From Viola odorata (Eukaryota > Streptophyta > Magnoliopsida > Malpighiales > Violaceae): 64,000 bases of DNA. Location of the stretch: positions 61,108,304-61,172,303 of the forward strand of contig OY829537.1 in NCBI GenBank assembly GCA_963691705.1, read 5' to 3'. The notes below the pieces were generated by a model. It saw only the letters and a program-made list of their open reading frames with translations, ran no database searches and was not told the DNA's origin. This document shows positions 47,809 to 60,779 of the stretch, piece after piece. Position 1 is the stretch's first letter; each line of letters opens with the position of its first letter. Both the position numbers and the translations under genes were made by a program.

Positions 47809-50800
47809 GGAGATAGTTTTTTACACCCCTGAACTATAGTTGAAAAACAGACACCTCCTATATCCTTCAAAACGTCTATTACGTCTCCCCTGGACAACCA
47901 TTTGCGTGCAAGAAGTCCCTTCCGTCTATGTTTGATCAGTTTGATTAACGGATCTGTTAATTATGATCATAACAACCGGTTACACAACAAAAAAAAACAT
48001 GTTATTGGAGGTAATTAACATATAAATTCATTTATTTTTTCTTTCAATTTCACCTTCTTCCTTCTTCCTTCTTCCTTCTTCCTTCTTCCTTCCTTCTACA
48101 CATTCTATACCAGAAAAAACAAACCCAACTTTCTCAACACAACGATGTTCTTCAAAATTGTAATATTAATTCCAGAATTTTCTATTCTTTCATATAAAGA
48201 AATAGTATTACTATTTTTTCCACTTTATCTTCCACAGATTAATTCATAAACTCCATCACCCCAAGTACATGAAGAAGCCACTATCACTCTCGCCAGATCC
48301 AAACTGTCTTCGGTGTCTAATGTGTGCTTGTCGAGGGCACGATCAAATAATTACAACTTATCACCTGTAACAAAAAAGGATTGAAGACAGTGGCAAGAGA
48401 TTAGATCCACAAAGAATGGTGAAGACGTGGGCTAGACAAGGCCAGATACAAAGTAAAACAATAAAAGAAACAATGAGGGATTTTGTTGGTTAAACGATTT
48501 AACCAAAAGATGTTGAGACCTAGAAAGCTAACAAGGACAGAAAATGAGGTCGAGACCTTGACAGCTAACAAGGACAGAAATACGGAATAACCATTAAAAA
48601 CGAAAGCAAATAAGAAAGTAAACGAGGTAAAGTCAAATGAGAGAAAATCTTAGCAAAGGTATCATCTCGGGTTACGTCGAGGGCAAGACAATCATCGGCG
48701 CAGAAATATTCTACTCTAGTGCCATAGACATGCTATAAGGCGCATGTTTTCACGTAAACCCCCTGCTTTCTTTCTTAAGAGAAGCTACCCCCCGTTTTCA
48801 CTATTTATAAGGTGGCCTTGACGCTTTGGTATCCTCTCAGCTACCTCTCTTGTCACCAAAAGGTAACCTTTACACTTCAATTGTCACTGGCACGAAGCGA
48901 GGCTGAATCCAAAGGGCCCATGAAGATGAAGAAAGACACGTCTAGGGTTAGATGCCTCTCAGTTTGTCAGGCTCGCGACACCGCTCTAATTACTCACTTG
49001 CCCTAAACAGAACGGACCAAGTTAATGACAATCCATCTAGTGTCTACTCTAATTCTAAGGCTTCGCGTTAGTTATAACCAAAGAAAATGACTGTAATCGT
49101 CTAGGTCTCGTTATTAGTTAGCTAGGCTCCCTCCTAACTTGCCCTAGACGAATTGATAAGAAACCGACAAGCAAGCAAATACAACAATAAGAATATATGA
49201 AGAATGATTTGGCCTTTTAACTAGCCTCATGCAACCCTCAAATACCTCTTCTAAGAAGGGAGAATCTAGCTACTCATACCACAAAACAAATAAACAAAAT
49301 AAGAAAAGAAAGATTGCATAAAAGAAGAAGAATAAGAAAAAGGAAAACTATAAATGTTACCGGCCGGAGCAAAGCTCCGGTTAATTTTAATGGTTGCTGG
49401 AAATAGAGGTCTCAGCCATCACCGAAAAAGGGGGAGGAGAGAAAAGGAGGCGGCTCTGATCGTCACTCAAATATACTTAATATTTTTCTTGATGCCTAAA
49501 TGCACAAATAAATGCGTAAAGGGCAAGACAGGGTCGAACCGCAGAGATTGAAGGAATAACAAGTTAATTTAGATGTATGACAGGGAACAAATGCAACAGA
49601 GTACGAACAGGTAATACTAGGGGGGGTTATGTTGATTAACGAATTAATCAACGCAGATGTGGTAGCTAACAAGACAGAAAGTTAAAGTAATTATCCACGT
49701 GATGAAAGTAAAACACAATCGAGGGCAAGACAAGCAAAGCAATTCGGGGGCACGAAAACAATGAAAACAGTAAGAGAGAGATTAGTATGATGGGGAGAGA
49801 TCTTAGCAAAAGGCGTTCGCGGGATGCATTCTAGGTCAGTTAATCATGGGCACAAAAATATGCCAAACTCATGCACAGACCTGCTATAGGGATCGTGTTT
49901 CCATATAGCCCCCCTACTCACCTTCGTAGGTAGAACTCACCCCCCGTTTCCACATATGAGGTGGCCTTGACGTTTCGTTGTCCTCCCAGGCACGAATGCG
50001 GGGAGGCACTACTCAAAACGCCCATGAAGTGGAGGCAAGACAAATCTAGGGCATGACATCTCAGTTTGTCAAGCTCGCATCACATAACCTAAATAATCAT
50101 TTACCCCTAGACGAAAGACCTCTCGTGATGTCTCCACTAGGTGTCTACTCTAATCAAGGATTCATGTCAGTTATAACCAAGAGAATGGCATTACTCATGC
50201 AGAAATATTAACAGTTGATCAGGCCCTCAATAGTTCTAAATGAGCATGGGATTAAAATGATAAACAATTGAATGCGACAAGAGAATATATTAAGCATGCA
50301 TTAGGCCTCCTAACCGAACCTTACAACCCTTGAAACACCCTTTACTAAGAAGATGGGATTTAGCTACTCATAACAAAATATGAACAGTAGGTAATAATAA
50401 ACATGTAATAAAAAGTAAGGAAAGAGATTAGAAGAAACCGATAGATGATTTAATAAATCAAGGAGAAAAGCTTCCTCCTTTTACAAAACTGGCGGCTGCT
50501 CCAAATATCAAGAGGATAAGATCCCTAAAAATTAGGGTAGAAGAAAGAGTGATATTCTTAGTGTCTTTGGTCAGCTCCCCCTTTACAAAAACCCTAAAGC
50601 TAAGCTTATATAGACTAAAAACTAGCTAGGGGACAAAATACAGCTAGAGGAGAGAGGGTGTCAGCGCTTGGGAGGGCGTCAACACACATGAGGGACACGC
50701 TCTTGGCAGAGGATATTCTGGAATCTTCTGGAAGTGTCTGGCACCTTCTAGAAATGCTTGGGATTCCTTGCGAGTCCTTAGGGATTCCTTTCTTTGGTTC

Positions 50801-52455
50801 TTGATCTTTGATTCGACATAGGTAAGTCAAGGGCACAAGACTGCTCACTGGTCTGGTTAGCGTCGCGGGCTCGATGACTTCTGCTCTTCTAGGCCTCGAT
50901 CTACAAAACTCCAGAAATCCTTCAAAAAATGCTCATTTTCGCTCTTTTCTCCCTTTAGGTACTAATCTGCAAAAAGATGGGGAAAATGGGCAAATCAAAA
51001 GTATCATGCCCTCGAAAAGGCCGAAATAAGAGGGAAAAACCTACAATAAAAGCATGCGATCAGGCTCCCTAGAGAAGAAAGTAGAAAATATTTACAAGCT
51101 GTTCTAAAACCCTAAAACTAGAGGTTTATATAGTGTCCAGCCCACAAGAGGACAAAATCCAGCTAAGAGGGAGTACAAAGGAGAATATTCTGGAATATGC
51201 TAGGAGGTATCTGCATGGAATCCCATGCGAATCTTTTGGGAATCTTTCTCTTTGGTCGTCGAGGCCTAGACGAAAACTTCTAGGGTAAGATGACTTGATC
51301 AGCAGCTAGGGCAAGACGCAGAATTTGGCAGCGAGTGAATATTCTACATGGTCATGGAATCTTCTAGAAGCCAACAAGGAGGACACTTGGAAGCACAACA
51401 ACGAAGCTTTGACCAGGAAATATTGTCCAGGGCTCGACAGAAATAGCTAGGGATCGACGTAGAGATTGATGTCTTGGCCTCGCTGCTTTGAGATTCGCGG
51501 AATTCCACCCAAAAAGTATGTGTTTTCGTATATTTCTCCTTTTTGGCCTAGATCTGCAATAAAGATGAAAATGAAGGCAAATTAGCAGTATCATGCCATA
51601 AATCAAGGTGATAATGAAGAGAAAAACACGTATAAAATACACGCTATCAGTGTCGTTCAGTCTTGCTAGATAAAGAAACTTTTCGTCTAATATTCATTTA
51701 TCGCAAGATCCAGACCGTCATTGGATTCATCACTCTTGCCAAATCTAGGTAATACGATCCCTCTTCTCTAGATCCAGCTTTGGATGACGAGGTTGTCGAC
51801 GTTTTGCTCGTAGGGTCGTAGGGTGGGGATTTGGATGCGGCCACGGTGGAGGAGGAGGTGGCGATTGTGGTGGTTTTTGTCGAGGAAGACAAACAGAATA
51901 GTGGATTGTGGAGGAGGAGGCGACAATGTTTTTGATCTTTTTCTAGTGTTTGTTGGTGTTGGTCATGGGATTGGGGCTGAGATTTGGGCGTGGAGGTGGC
52001 TAAGGTTGAAGTGATGGCAATGGTGCCAATCATGAGGTTGAGGAAGATGAACAGAATAGTGGGTGTGAACTAGAGAGATGAGAACAATTAGTTGATTAAC
52101 TTAATTAATTAACGAAAAAACTGTAAAAAATAGGAAAAATAAAAACGTATTAAATTTCAAGAAAAGGGTCCTTTTTGCTTTTGAGAAGAAAGAAAAGGAA
52201 TTTCAAATTCCAAAATGTAATTCTTTTTCAAAAAAAAATCAAATTCATTTTAATTATTAACTGGCAAAAATATAAAGACAACGGGATATAAAATGTCACT
52301 TTAACAGATTCGTTAGTCAAACTGGTCAAACATGGACGGAAGGGGCTTCTTGCACGCAAACGGTTGTCTAGAGAAGGCGTAATGGACATTTTGAAGGATA
52401 TGAGAGTTAGTCTGTTTTTTAACTATAGGTCAAGGGTATAGAAAATTATTTCTCC
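47809..52455. mobile_element. 4.6-kb MULE-like element with about 160-bp TIRs
   Basis: The left end (GGAGATAGTTTTTTACACCCC) and the right end (inverted, GGAGAAATAATTTTCTATACCC) head inverted repeats of about 160 bp. Shared blocks include TATCCTTCAAAA, TTTGCGTGCAAGAAG and CCTTCCGTC. The flanks TATTTTCTA (47800-47808) and TATTTTCCA (52456-52464) match at 8 of 9 bases, the Mutator TSD length. No transposase is seen. The middle is occupied by retrotransposon LTR blocks. A CTTC microsatellite lies at about 48052-48098. Confidence 0.75.
48318..51649 (-). mobile_element. Athila-like gypsy LTR blocks nested in the MULE
   Basis: Two long diverged direct copies are present: about 48600-49330 and 49700-50450 share GGTGGCCTTGACG, CCCATGAAG, CATCTCAGTTTGTCA(A/G)GCTCGC and GTGTCTACTCTAAT. 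A second pair, about 50560-51062 and 51080-51649, shares the pattern GGACAAAAT(A/C)CAGCTA...GGAATCTT. The minus-strand reading at 51649 starts TGATAGCGTGTATTTTATACG, and the phrase AGGGTCGAACC(G)CAGAGAT at 49530 is typical of Athila-type elements (from memory). No polyprotein is left. GTGTC occurs on both sides (48313 and 51650), but the left end is not a normal LTR end. Confidence 0.5.
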
Positions 52456-52695
52456 TATTTTCCAAACGGGCTACATTTATACATATTTTTATTGAATTTT
52501 ATCATTTAATAAATGAAGATTTATAAAACATAAATGCAGAAAACTAATTAGTAAAAAGTATAGAAGATAAACATTTAGGGGTCTGGGATCCATTTGCCCC
52601 CTTTTGTCCCACCCTTGCATATACGAAAATATAAGATAGACCATAATACATAATTTCAATTCGTAATCAAAACTTACTCATAATGCTAAAAACTA

Positions 52696-52955
52696 CTCCC
52701 TCTAGCACGAATTATATGACTTTCTCGCATCCCAATATTTAGTAGGGAACGCATATCGAGGAGGTTAGATGAGGCACTATTTGACCCCAAAAAATTTCGT
52801 ACTTTTTTTCGAACGTACGTTAATCCTTAACGTACTTTCGAAAAAAAATTCGGGGCAAAATTGTCTCAAATAGTGACTGTTTCGGCAGTCTTAAGATACG
52901 TTCCGGAACAGTAAAAGCAAATGCTAAAACGTCATATATTTCGGACCGAAGGGAG
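52696..52955. mobile_element. Stowaway MITE, 260 bp
   Basis: Inverted ends CTCCCTCTAGCACGAATTAT and, on the other strand, CTCCCTTCGGTCCGAAATAT are flanked by TA on both sides (52694-52695 and 52956-52957). The whole element folds back, with a central TTCGAACGTACGTTAA segment. CTCCCT ends plus a TA duplication define Stowaway (Tc1/mariner) MITEs. Confidence 0.92.
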
Positions 52956-52957
52956 TA

Positions 52958-53515
52958 TGATTTTAGAACCGTGCGTATGCTAAATATTAATTATTTATTT
53001 GTTAATAATGCTCTAATTTAAAGAAAAAGCAAAACATATATAATTTCTCCTGAATAAAAAAAGAAAGAGCAAGAATTATTTGGCAAAAAAAGAGAGAATG
53101 AATTAATTGCTAACGGTAGAAAACAAAGAAGTAGAATTAATTTGAACCAAATTACACTGTATTTAACAACAATGGAATATATGCTAGACTATTTTTTCCG
53201 TTAATATTTATCTATATAAAAAATACCCAATTAGTTACTTCATTAAAATAGATGAAAATTAATTAGTAATTTATTATTAATATCCTTCACAATAATTAAA
53301 AAAATAGTCAATCTTTGTGAACATGATGAATGCAATTAAAATGCCAAATTAAAATTAAATTTACTCATAAGTTTTTTTAACAATTATAGTTATGCTAAAA
53401 TATTTATTTAGCGGAAAATTGTGTGCTGGTGTTAAAAATGGGTCCCGATGCAGGACACGAGATGAAAAAGAAAATATCCACCCTTGGTATGTTGCCCACT
53501 TATGGGCTTCTTAAG
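52958..53515. other. AT-rich spacer
   Basis: No gene or repeat end was recognised. Confidence 0.4.
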
Positions 53516-53633
53516 TGCCTGTTTGACATTTCGGTTTGGGTTACCAAACTAGTTTTCCCCAACCAAGAAGTTAAGGAAGGTGTTTGGTAAACACTTTTAA
53601 AACCGGACCAGAACCGAAACACCAAACAAACTC
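53516..53633. mobile_element. Short MITE, about 118 bp
   Basis: The left end GCCTGTTTGACATTTCGGTT and the right end (inverted) GAGTTTGTTTGGTGTTTCGGT match loosely. The inner part also pairs (TTACCAAACTAG / GTGTTTGGTAAAC). The ends recall the AACGCCAAAC edges at 36163-36454. A TSD is not clear (TAAGT occurs near both ends). Confidence 0.5.
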
Positions 53634-54690
53634 TAAGTATAATTATCCCAACTAGAGCATTATAGAGACGCGCGTGTACGAAGAGATGGAAACCCAGAAT
53701 GAGGTTTTTGTGCTGTCAATTTTATTTCTTTTGTCTTTGACGAATACATAGTTTGAAATAGTAGCCTACGCGGGGACCGTCCTGTGGATCATATATCTAT
53801 GAAAAAACGTAAATGAAGGGAATGGAATGGACCGAGAAAACGCCAACGAGAATGCACCATTTCCCCATTGAACAACTTGTCACCAATGATTAACCCTTTG
53901 TCTAGAGCAAATTTGCTGTTTTATTAACTTGGAAAATAATGAGATTAATAACAAATATTGTTTTGTGATTCTTAAGTGCAGTGGTTTTTTAATATAGTAT
54001 TTGGCCGAAATTTTTATTACCAAACCGTCAGTAGGATTATTCAATATGGTGACTCTATGTTAAAGATTAAAAGGACTCCATTTAAGTGGATATATTGAAA
54101 TAATATTTTTCTTTTGAGTTTCCTCCTGTGTAATTTTTGTCCTTTTAGCGATGAACTAATCTCGTTCGAGAACAGTTGGTGGTAACCCCATAAGAAAGAC
54201 CATATCCATTTGTCTACGTAGTTATTCGTCCTCGAGGCATATTCTCGCCAGGCTTGATCATGATAAAGAGAACAACCAAGTATGAAATGACAAAATATCA
54301 TCATAGAACGACACAATCATCACAGTTCGCATCAAGTGAAATATTAGCCCATAATCCCGCAAATTAAGGAAATGATCCTTATCTTTTCTAGGGTAAATCT
54401 TCAAGGATATAATTCTCCTAATTATAAGAGATTATCTCAATTGAATGATAATATTATCTTTCCTAATGAGTATGATCTCGCGATTGCTATATATAAATAT
54501 AAAACCTCTCACTAAAGTACGTACACATACAAAACATAACACACACTATACTCAAATATTCATTAATCGTTAGAGTGTCTACATCGAAACTACTCAACGC
54601 ATTGCAGGTACATCAATTGTCGAGTCAAAACTCATCCAGATCTACTCATGTTCATTATCTCGGTAAACAAGTTATTAGTTGGGCCTATCG
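53634..54690. other. Spacer with possible small LTR remnant
   Basis: Around 54390-54610 a TATA-like CTATATATAAATAT followed by a CATACAAAACATAACAC stretch resembles a promoter and leader of a small retroelement or gene. No protein or partner end was found. Confidence 0.35.
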
Positions 54691-54820
54691 TTTATTTGTA
54701 CTGATATATGGCCGACACCCAAGGGTTGATTTGTGCAAATATATTGAATAAGAAGTTTATTTGTACTGATATATGGCCGACACCCAAGGGTTGATTTGTG
54801 CAAATATATTGAATAAGAAG
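54691..54820 (+). repeat. Exact 65-bp tandem duplication
   Basis: The unit starting TTTATTTGTACTGATATATG at 54691 is repeated without any difference from 54756 to 54820. It is very recent or an assembly artefact. Confidence 0.95.
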
Positions 54821-54962
54821 TTGCAAGTGTATCGCACCCAGTTGTGCAAGTATATTGCCCGTGAAAGGGAAATATCAAAGCAAGGTTTGTCGTGGTATGT
54901 TCATATTCAAAAAGTAGTATAGTTTGGGTGAGTATCACGTGGCTCTTGCCAATCATAGCCAA

Positions 54963-55908
54963 TCACGGGCTCAACAGTCACTACATGTTAAATTTTGATC
55001 ATTCCTGAAACCGCGTTTTTGATTCCCTTGTCCCACAAAGTTGATATTGTTGACTAATTTGAGTAACAAATTATAATTACTTTTTTATTGATCATAATTA
55101 ATTAGATAAAATCAGGGAAGATTGTCTAAATGCTTACATAAATAGAATTACTTTTTTAGGGGTCAGGTCGGGATCTGACTCTGACTCGACACGTCAAAAA
55201 TGAGACCCAACCCCTTTATAGTGACCATTTTAATAAGCGGATTAAAATCGACCCGACCCACTATCCGTACTGTTTAAATAAAACGGCATCGTTTTGATAT
55301 GATTAATTAAAAAATATAATTTTTTATCTTAAATAATAAAATAATAAAAATGTAGAAAAAAATTATAAAAAATCAAAAAAAATATAATAAAATAATAAAA
55401 ATGCTGAATTTTTTTCTCAATTTTCTATAATTTTTCTATAAAAAAATATTTTGAATATTATAGGGACCAAACATTATACATCTATGACAATTAGGTATAG
55501 TTAGACCCGGTTCTAATATAAAATTAGGTCATATTATTAATTATCATTACACATAGAACCCATAACCTACTTCATAAACGGATCAAAGGTATCATTAGAG
55601 TATCGAATTCAGATTTCTCATCCTTATCCTTAAAAAAAAAAAAAAATTGCCCAGTGCATACCCATTTGACCAGGTATGACCCAGTTTCTGAGAGTGAGTT
55701 TGCCACCAAAAAAAGAAGAAGGTCATAACGGGTCGACCCATTTTAAAATGGGTTGACCCAAACCCGACACGTTTTGTTGAATACTGGTCGAGTACAGGTT
55801 TGACCCATTTTGACACCTCTAATCTATAGTACAAATCTAGTCCCTCATACTCTAATAAATGACATTTAAAAATCGGGCATGAGAATTAAATCAATCTCTC
55901 TTCTATAC
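54963..55908. other. Spacer with GGGTC-rich transposon-like ends
   Basis: Clusters of GGGTC/GACCC at 55157-55260 and 55725-55820 frame an AT-rich middle and resemble the subterminal blocks of the hAT element at 11705-12751. No TSD was found, so the element call is only tentative. Confidence 0.4.
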
Positions 55909-55910
55909 TA

Positions 55911-56186
55911 CTTCCTCCATTCCTTTTTAGTTGTCGTTTTTTTAAAAAATGGTTTTATTTATTTAGTTGTCGCATTTTAATTTTATGAATTTTTTTATAG
56001 TCAATGCAAAATTAACCCTAAACAATTTTAAATTAACTACTTTTTGGAGGAAAATTAAAAAAGAATTGTTCATATATAATTAATAAGAATAGTTTAGTCA
56101 AAAATTATATAATAATTATAATTTAATAATTGTTTTGGTTATCGTGGAAAATGTAAAAAGTGACAACTAAAAGGGAATGGATGGAG
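55911..56186. mobile_element. Stowaway MITE, 276 bp
   Basis: The left end CTTCCTCCATTCCTTTTTAG and the right end (inverted) CTCCATCCATTCCCTTTTAG are flanked by TA (55909-55910 and 56187-56188). The arms continue with AGTTGTC. Same class as 52696-52955 but a different family. Confidence 0.92.
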
Positions 56187-56188
56187 TA

Positions 56189-57086
56189 TTAAATAAACTG
56201 ACTAAGTATTATTTTTTCCTTCATATTGAATAAAGTAATCATAAAGTATCTAAAAAAATGCAAAATGTGATCACATTTTTTAATCTAAAACGTCATTTAA
56301 AAGAATTCGGAAGGAATTTTGAATGTAATCTAAATCCCAAAAAAATAGTGGTGGTGAATGTATATATATATGGTTGAGAATTTATCGTGCTCTTACTAAT
56401 CCCACATGTAATTTAGAAATGTGTCTATCAATTATGAATCTTTAATCGATCTCGAGGTTTTTACTCAAGTCCAATCCTGAAATCGAGCTTGAACTTGATT
56501 CTGAGATCCGGTTTGAGGTTGGACGTCAGGTGAAGTGTAGGCCTAAAATTTTTCACCTTGTACAAGACTTGCCAAAAACTATATATCGAATCTTAGAGAA
56601 GAAATGGAGAATATATGCACAGCATGCAAGTTGGAAGGAAATGTATGGTCACTCGTGTATGTATTGTGGGTGTACTTAGTACGTACTATATGTCCTTACG
56701 TTACATCAATCAATATATACCATACACATATCTTATCTTAAGGTCAACAGATGATGACAAATGCAATCAATTATATCAATAAAAATTCAAATGTTTTGTT
56801 TTTCATACACGAATTTTGAATCTAAATTTAAGTCTCTACTAATACATTTACCACTAATAAGACAATCAATAAACTATATACATCCATCAATAAAGTTGTA
56901 ATGTTTGCATTATATAAGCAGGCATATTATATAGATCCATCATACATTGATTGCAATGAATTGATTGATTCATCTCATTCTCTACCCCTTCATTTCTTGC
57001 ACTCTATAAGAAGGAAATGCCCTTGCATTCCATTATTAAGAATTAATTGATCAAAACTAAGCAAGAAATTAAATTAACTTAAGGGA
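56189..57086. other. Upstream region of the proline-rich protein gene
   Basis: AT-rich, no gene. It would contain the promoter of the following gene. Confidence 0.5.
56911..56918 (+). promoter_or_regulatory. Probable TATA box of the proline-rich protein gene
   Basis: TATATAAG lies about 175 bp before the first in-frame codon of the signal peptide and is the best TATA match in the upstream region. The transcription start is inferred to be about 30 bp downstream. Confidence 0.5.
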
Positions 57087-58075
57087 AAAAAAAAGTTGCG
57101 AGGAAGCTGCATCTCCTCATCTTTCTCCTAATCAATGTGGCCACATTCCTCACTACTTTGGCTTGCCCCTCCTGCCCTTACCCTACTCCACCAAACTACC
57201 CTATAAAGCCTCCTGTTGTGCCTAAACCACCCCATGTCAAGCCACCTTTCATACCAAAACCACCCCATGTCAAGCCACCTTTCATACCAAAACCTCCTAT
57301 TGTTTATCCTCCTCATGTCAAGCCCCCATATGTTCCAAAACCTCCTATCCACCCACCAAAACCTCCCGTAAAGCCGCCGACACCACCAACCATTCTCCCT
57401 CCACCATACACACCACCAAAGCCTCCAGTTAAACCGCCGACACCCCCCACAACTCCTTCTCCACCTATTGTGACTCCATCACCACCATACACACCACCGA
57501 AGTCTCCCATAAAGCCGCCAACACCCCCCATAACTCCTTCTCCACCTGTTGTGACTCCATCACCACCATACACACCACCGAAGCCTCCCGTAAAGCCGCC
57601 AACACCCCCCACAACTCCTTCTCCACCTGTTGTGACTCCATCACCACCATACACACCACCGAAGCCTCCCGTAAAGCCGCCAACACCCCCTATAACTCCT
57701 TCTCCACCTGTTGTGACTCCATCACCACCATACACACCACCGAAGCCTCCCATAAAGCCGCCATCGCCTGAAACTCCATGCCCTCCACCTCCACCAAAGT
57801 CGCCGCCAAAGCAAGAGACTTGCCCTATTGACACATTGAAGCTCAATGGATGTGTGGATGTGTTGGGTGGGTTGGTGCACATTGGCATTGGAAAAAGCCC
57901 AAAGGACGCTTGCTGCCCAGTTCTTGAAGGGCTTGTGGATTTAGATGCTGCCTTATGCCTTTGCACAACTATTAAGGCTAAGCTTCTCAACATTGGTATC
58001 CTTATCCCTATTGCTCTTGAAGTCCTCGTCGAGTGTGGAAAGCCTCCTCCTCCTGGTTTCCAGTGTCCTGCCTAG
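57087..58075 (+). CDS. Hybrid proline-rich protein with 8-cysteine domain; start codon not found
   Basis: A continuous frame runs from an in-frame TAA (57080-57082) to the TAG at 58073. It opens with GKKKVARKLHLLIFLLINVA, a signal peptide for secretion. Next is a Pro-rich region built from KPPHVKPPFIP units and then about four 27-residue units (KPPVKPPTPPTTPSPPVVTP...), encoded by an 81-bp DNA repeat. The C-terminal 85 residues hold the eight-cysteine pattern (CPIDTLKLNGC, DACCPVLEG, ALCLCTTI, VECG, FQCPA) of the LTP-like domain of plant hybrid PRPs such as the 36-kDa PRP. These proteins go to the cell wall or membrane-wall interface. No ATG occurs in frame between the TAA and the signal peptide. 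The first available start-like codon is GTG at 57137, inside the signal peptide. The start may be lost, non-AUG, or affected by the nine-A run at 57086-57094. No intron is needed. An AATAAA lies near 58137. Confidence 0.85.
57410..57760 (+). repeat. 81-bp coding tandem repeat in the proline-rich gene
   Basis: About four copies of an 81-bp unit containing ACACCACCGAAGCCTCCC encode the 27-residue Pro-rich repeat. Later copies are nearly identical, and the first is most diverged. Copy number is likely to vary between alleles. Confidence 0.9.
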
Positions 58076-60779
58076 ATACTCATCACCAACAACTCAAATA
58101 ATTATCATCCCATTATAATTACTTAACCCTCTCCTTAATAAAATTGTTGTTTCAATTTTATATTTCTCTTGTATAATGTAATTTATAATGAGAGTTGGTT
58201 AATTAATTAAGAACAAGTAATTGTCTGTGTTTCCTAGCTAGAGGAGTATTAATTAATTAGAGGTATGCATATGGAATTTATGGATAATAAAATTGGTGAG
58301 CTTACAAGTTACAAGCTCAACCTTCTTACTAGTGTCCTATTGTGGTTCTCCGCCTTGTTGGAAAGTTGAACTTTCTTTTCATTTTTCCATTTTCGGATCT
58401 AACAAGAAAATGGAAGTTTTACTGAATTTAAATAAAAACAGTTATGACAAAATGGAGTTGTAGCCCAGTTGATTGATATATACCTTTTTTATTAAGTAGG
58501 TCATAAAATCAGTTCATAGTGGGGGTAATGAAGAATAAGATTTTTAAACTAAAATTTGTGTTTTAAGATCGATTTTAATTAGTTTGGAAGTGGTTTGTAT
58601 TCCTCCTGATTTTTATTTTATTTCGAAATCGAAGTTAATTTTTTTCCGGTTAGTTGTCATTTATATATTTACAGTTATCGGGAAAAAAAAGAATAAAAGA
58701 TATATTCATTATTAATTTAAATGTGAAAAATGAAAAGAAAAAAAACCCCAAATTCTCCACCAAAATGTTGGCACGGCATAAATCACTTTCAATCTAGACA
58801 GGTCCATCTTTATCGGTATCTTTTGTGTGCTCCTAAAATGCGCATACATAATTTACATCCATGCACGAAAATCGCCTATCGATGGAGGATTATATGTAAC
58901 ATGACACTTCCCATCTTTACATCCAACGGCTAGCGCAATTCAAGATGAAACATATATAAACACATGCATGGCTTAGATAATCAAGCACACCCATAGTTAT
59001 AAAAATTAGATCGAATAGACTAATTCGACTGAAAAAATTGAAAATTAGATCTTAATTAGTTTGATCTAATCTTTTAGATTAGAAATGAAAAAAATTGAAT
59101 TTAATTGGTCCATTTGGTCAGTTTTGTACAGAATGCATTCACACAAAACCGATTGATTGGATCATGCATTTTTCTTTCTTTAAGCAAACGATTTCGTTTT
59201 CTTAATGAATGACAAAAAGAAATTGAACATCAAACAAACCATAATATGTTTCTTCATTCTCTTGCTTCCTCCTCTCTCGTCTTGCAAGCACACACAAAAA
59301 TAATAATAATAAAAAAAAATCAGTCACTGATAAAAGGATCGTGAAAGGGTGAAGGTAAGTGGCAGGATCAAGAAGATGGAAAGGTTAGTGGTGTTTTTTT
59401 TTTTTTTTGACAAAGGAATAAAGATGAGAGAGTTTCAGACTCTTGCTGACAAGGTACAGAGTAGAATTTTACTCTGATTTTAATTTCATCTCCGTCTAAC
59501 GAAAAAAATATCAAAAAGTGCATAACGATCTTGGACAAAACAAATTTATGATTCTATATAATTTTTAAAATAAAAAAAAAACCATCAGGAATCATAATAT
59601 ATACTATTTTGATTTAAAACTTACAATATAGCTAAGTAATAATATTTTTAAATAATAATTAACCATAAAGTATAATTTTTTAATAAACTGAAAAGTTTAA
59701 TCCGGTTCAATTAAATTATATTTGAAAGGTTTATGCGGTTCAATGATAATAAATTATTGACCCATGAATTTTAATGGTTCTTTATTTGGGTCGGTTTTAA
59801 TAAATTTTAATGATAATAAAGTATATTTTTAAATACTAGTAAATAAATATGTCCCGCTTTGCGGCCCCCTTTTTTTAAAAAAAAAATTTATTTTTTCTAA
59901 TGTTATTTGGTTTTTTGTTGTAATTATTTGATTATGGAAAGAAATAAATTGGAAGAAAAAAAGATTTATTTATTTATTAACTAAAAGCTATAGAAATAAG
60001 CGAAAGGAAGGAAGATGAGCATGTTTATTTATTAATTTGAAATGTTAGGGTAGGATATCAAGGGAGAAGTGAGGAAGGTAGCAGTTAAATCATCGAAGGG
60101 TTCTTGTGGTGTGATCAAGGATCTCTGCTGGTAACGCCAAGGGATAACGACTTTTTTAGATATATTCATCCGTCGTCTTACAAAAGCCAACCCTAAATCC
60201 GATGGCAAACACCCTTCACAAGCCAGAGCCGGTGGAGTAAGCGTTTTGTAGATTATGAGAAGTGTTTATTTTCGCGAATAATTTAGGGAGTAAAAAATTA
60301 TATTTCCTTAAAAATATTGAGTAAAGTTTTTTTTTCATATCAAATAAATATTTAATTAATTTGTATTCTTATTTGCACAACCCACTTAGACACCTTAAAT
60401 TAACCGTCGGTTGGAACAAGTGCAATTTTGGGAACCATCGCAAATTATACTATCAACTTCTAGAAATTATGAAATTCTGAGAAAAACTAAATTCTTCTCG
60501 GGTTTAAAACATACGACGTGACATTACAAAACAATTATAAACAAGCACTTTCAAAAAAAAAAATTATAAACAAACATAATACTATTACTTTCTAAAAATT
60601 ATACAACTTTTTAACAAAATATGAATTCCTTTTTTCAATTTTTTTAAAAACTATTTCACCAACTATGAATTCCTTTTTTCTTTTTTCTATTTATGACGTC
60701 ATTATAAAAATCATCCCCATCATCCAGTATACAAATTAATTCCACTATCTAGTATACATATAGGTAACGTTTGGTTAAC
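58076..60779. other. Spacer without recognised gene
   Basis: The 3' flank of the proline-rich gene is followed by AT-rich sequence. No family was recognised on either strand. A GC-richer patch at 60060-60250 has no open frame. Confidence 0.45.

Noticed and set aside
48313..51654. GTGTC on both sides of the Athila-like blocks as a 5-bp TSD
   Set aside because: The left inner edge does not begin with TG as an LTR should. Five bases can match by chance.
55157..55825. GGGTC-rich block as a second complete hAT element like 11705-12751
   Set aside because: The ends are only loosely inverted and no 8-bp duplication is found.
57313..57993. Minus-strand 226-codon Gly-rich frame (GGFGGVYGGDG repeats)
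   Set aside because: It is the mirror of the Pro-codon repeats of the proline-rich protein gene. The plus strand has a signal peptide and the eight-cysteine domain.
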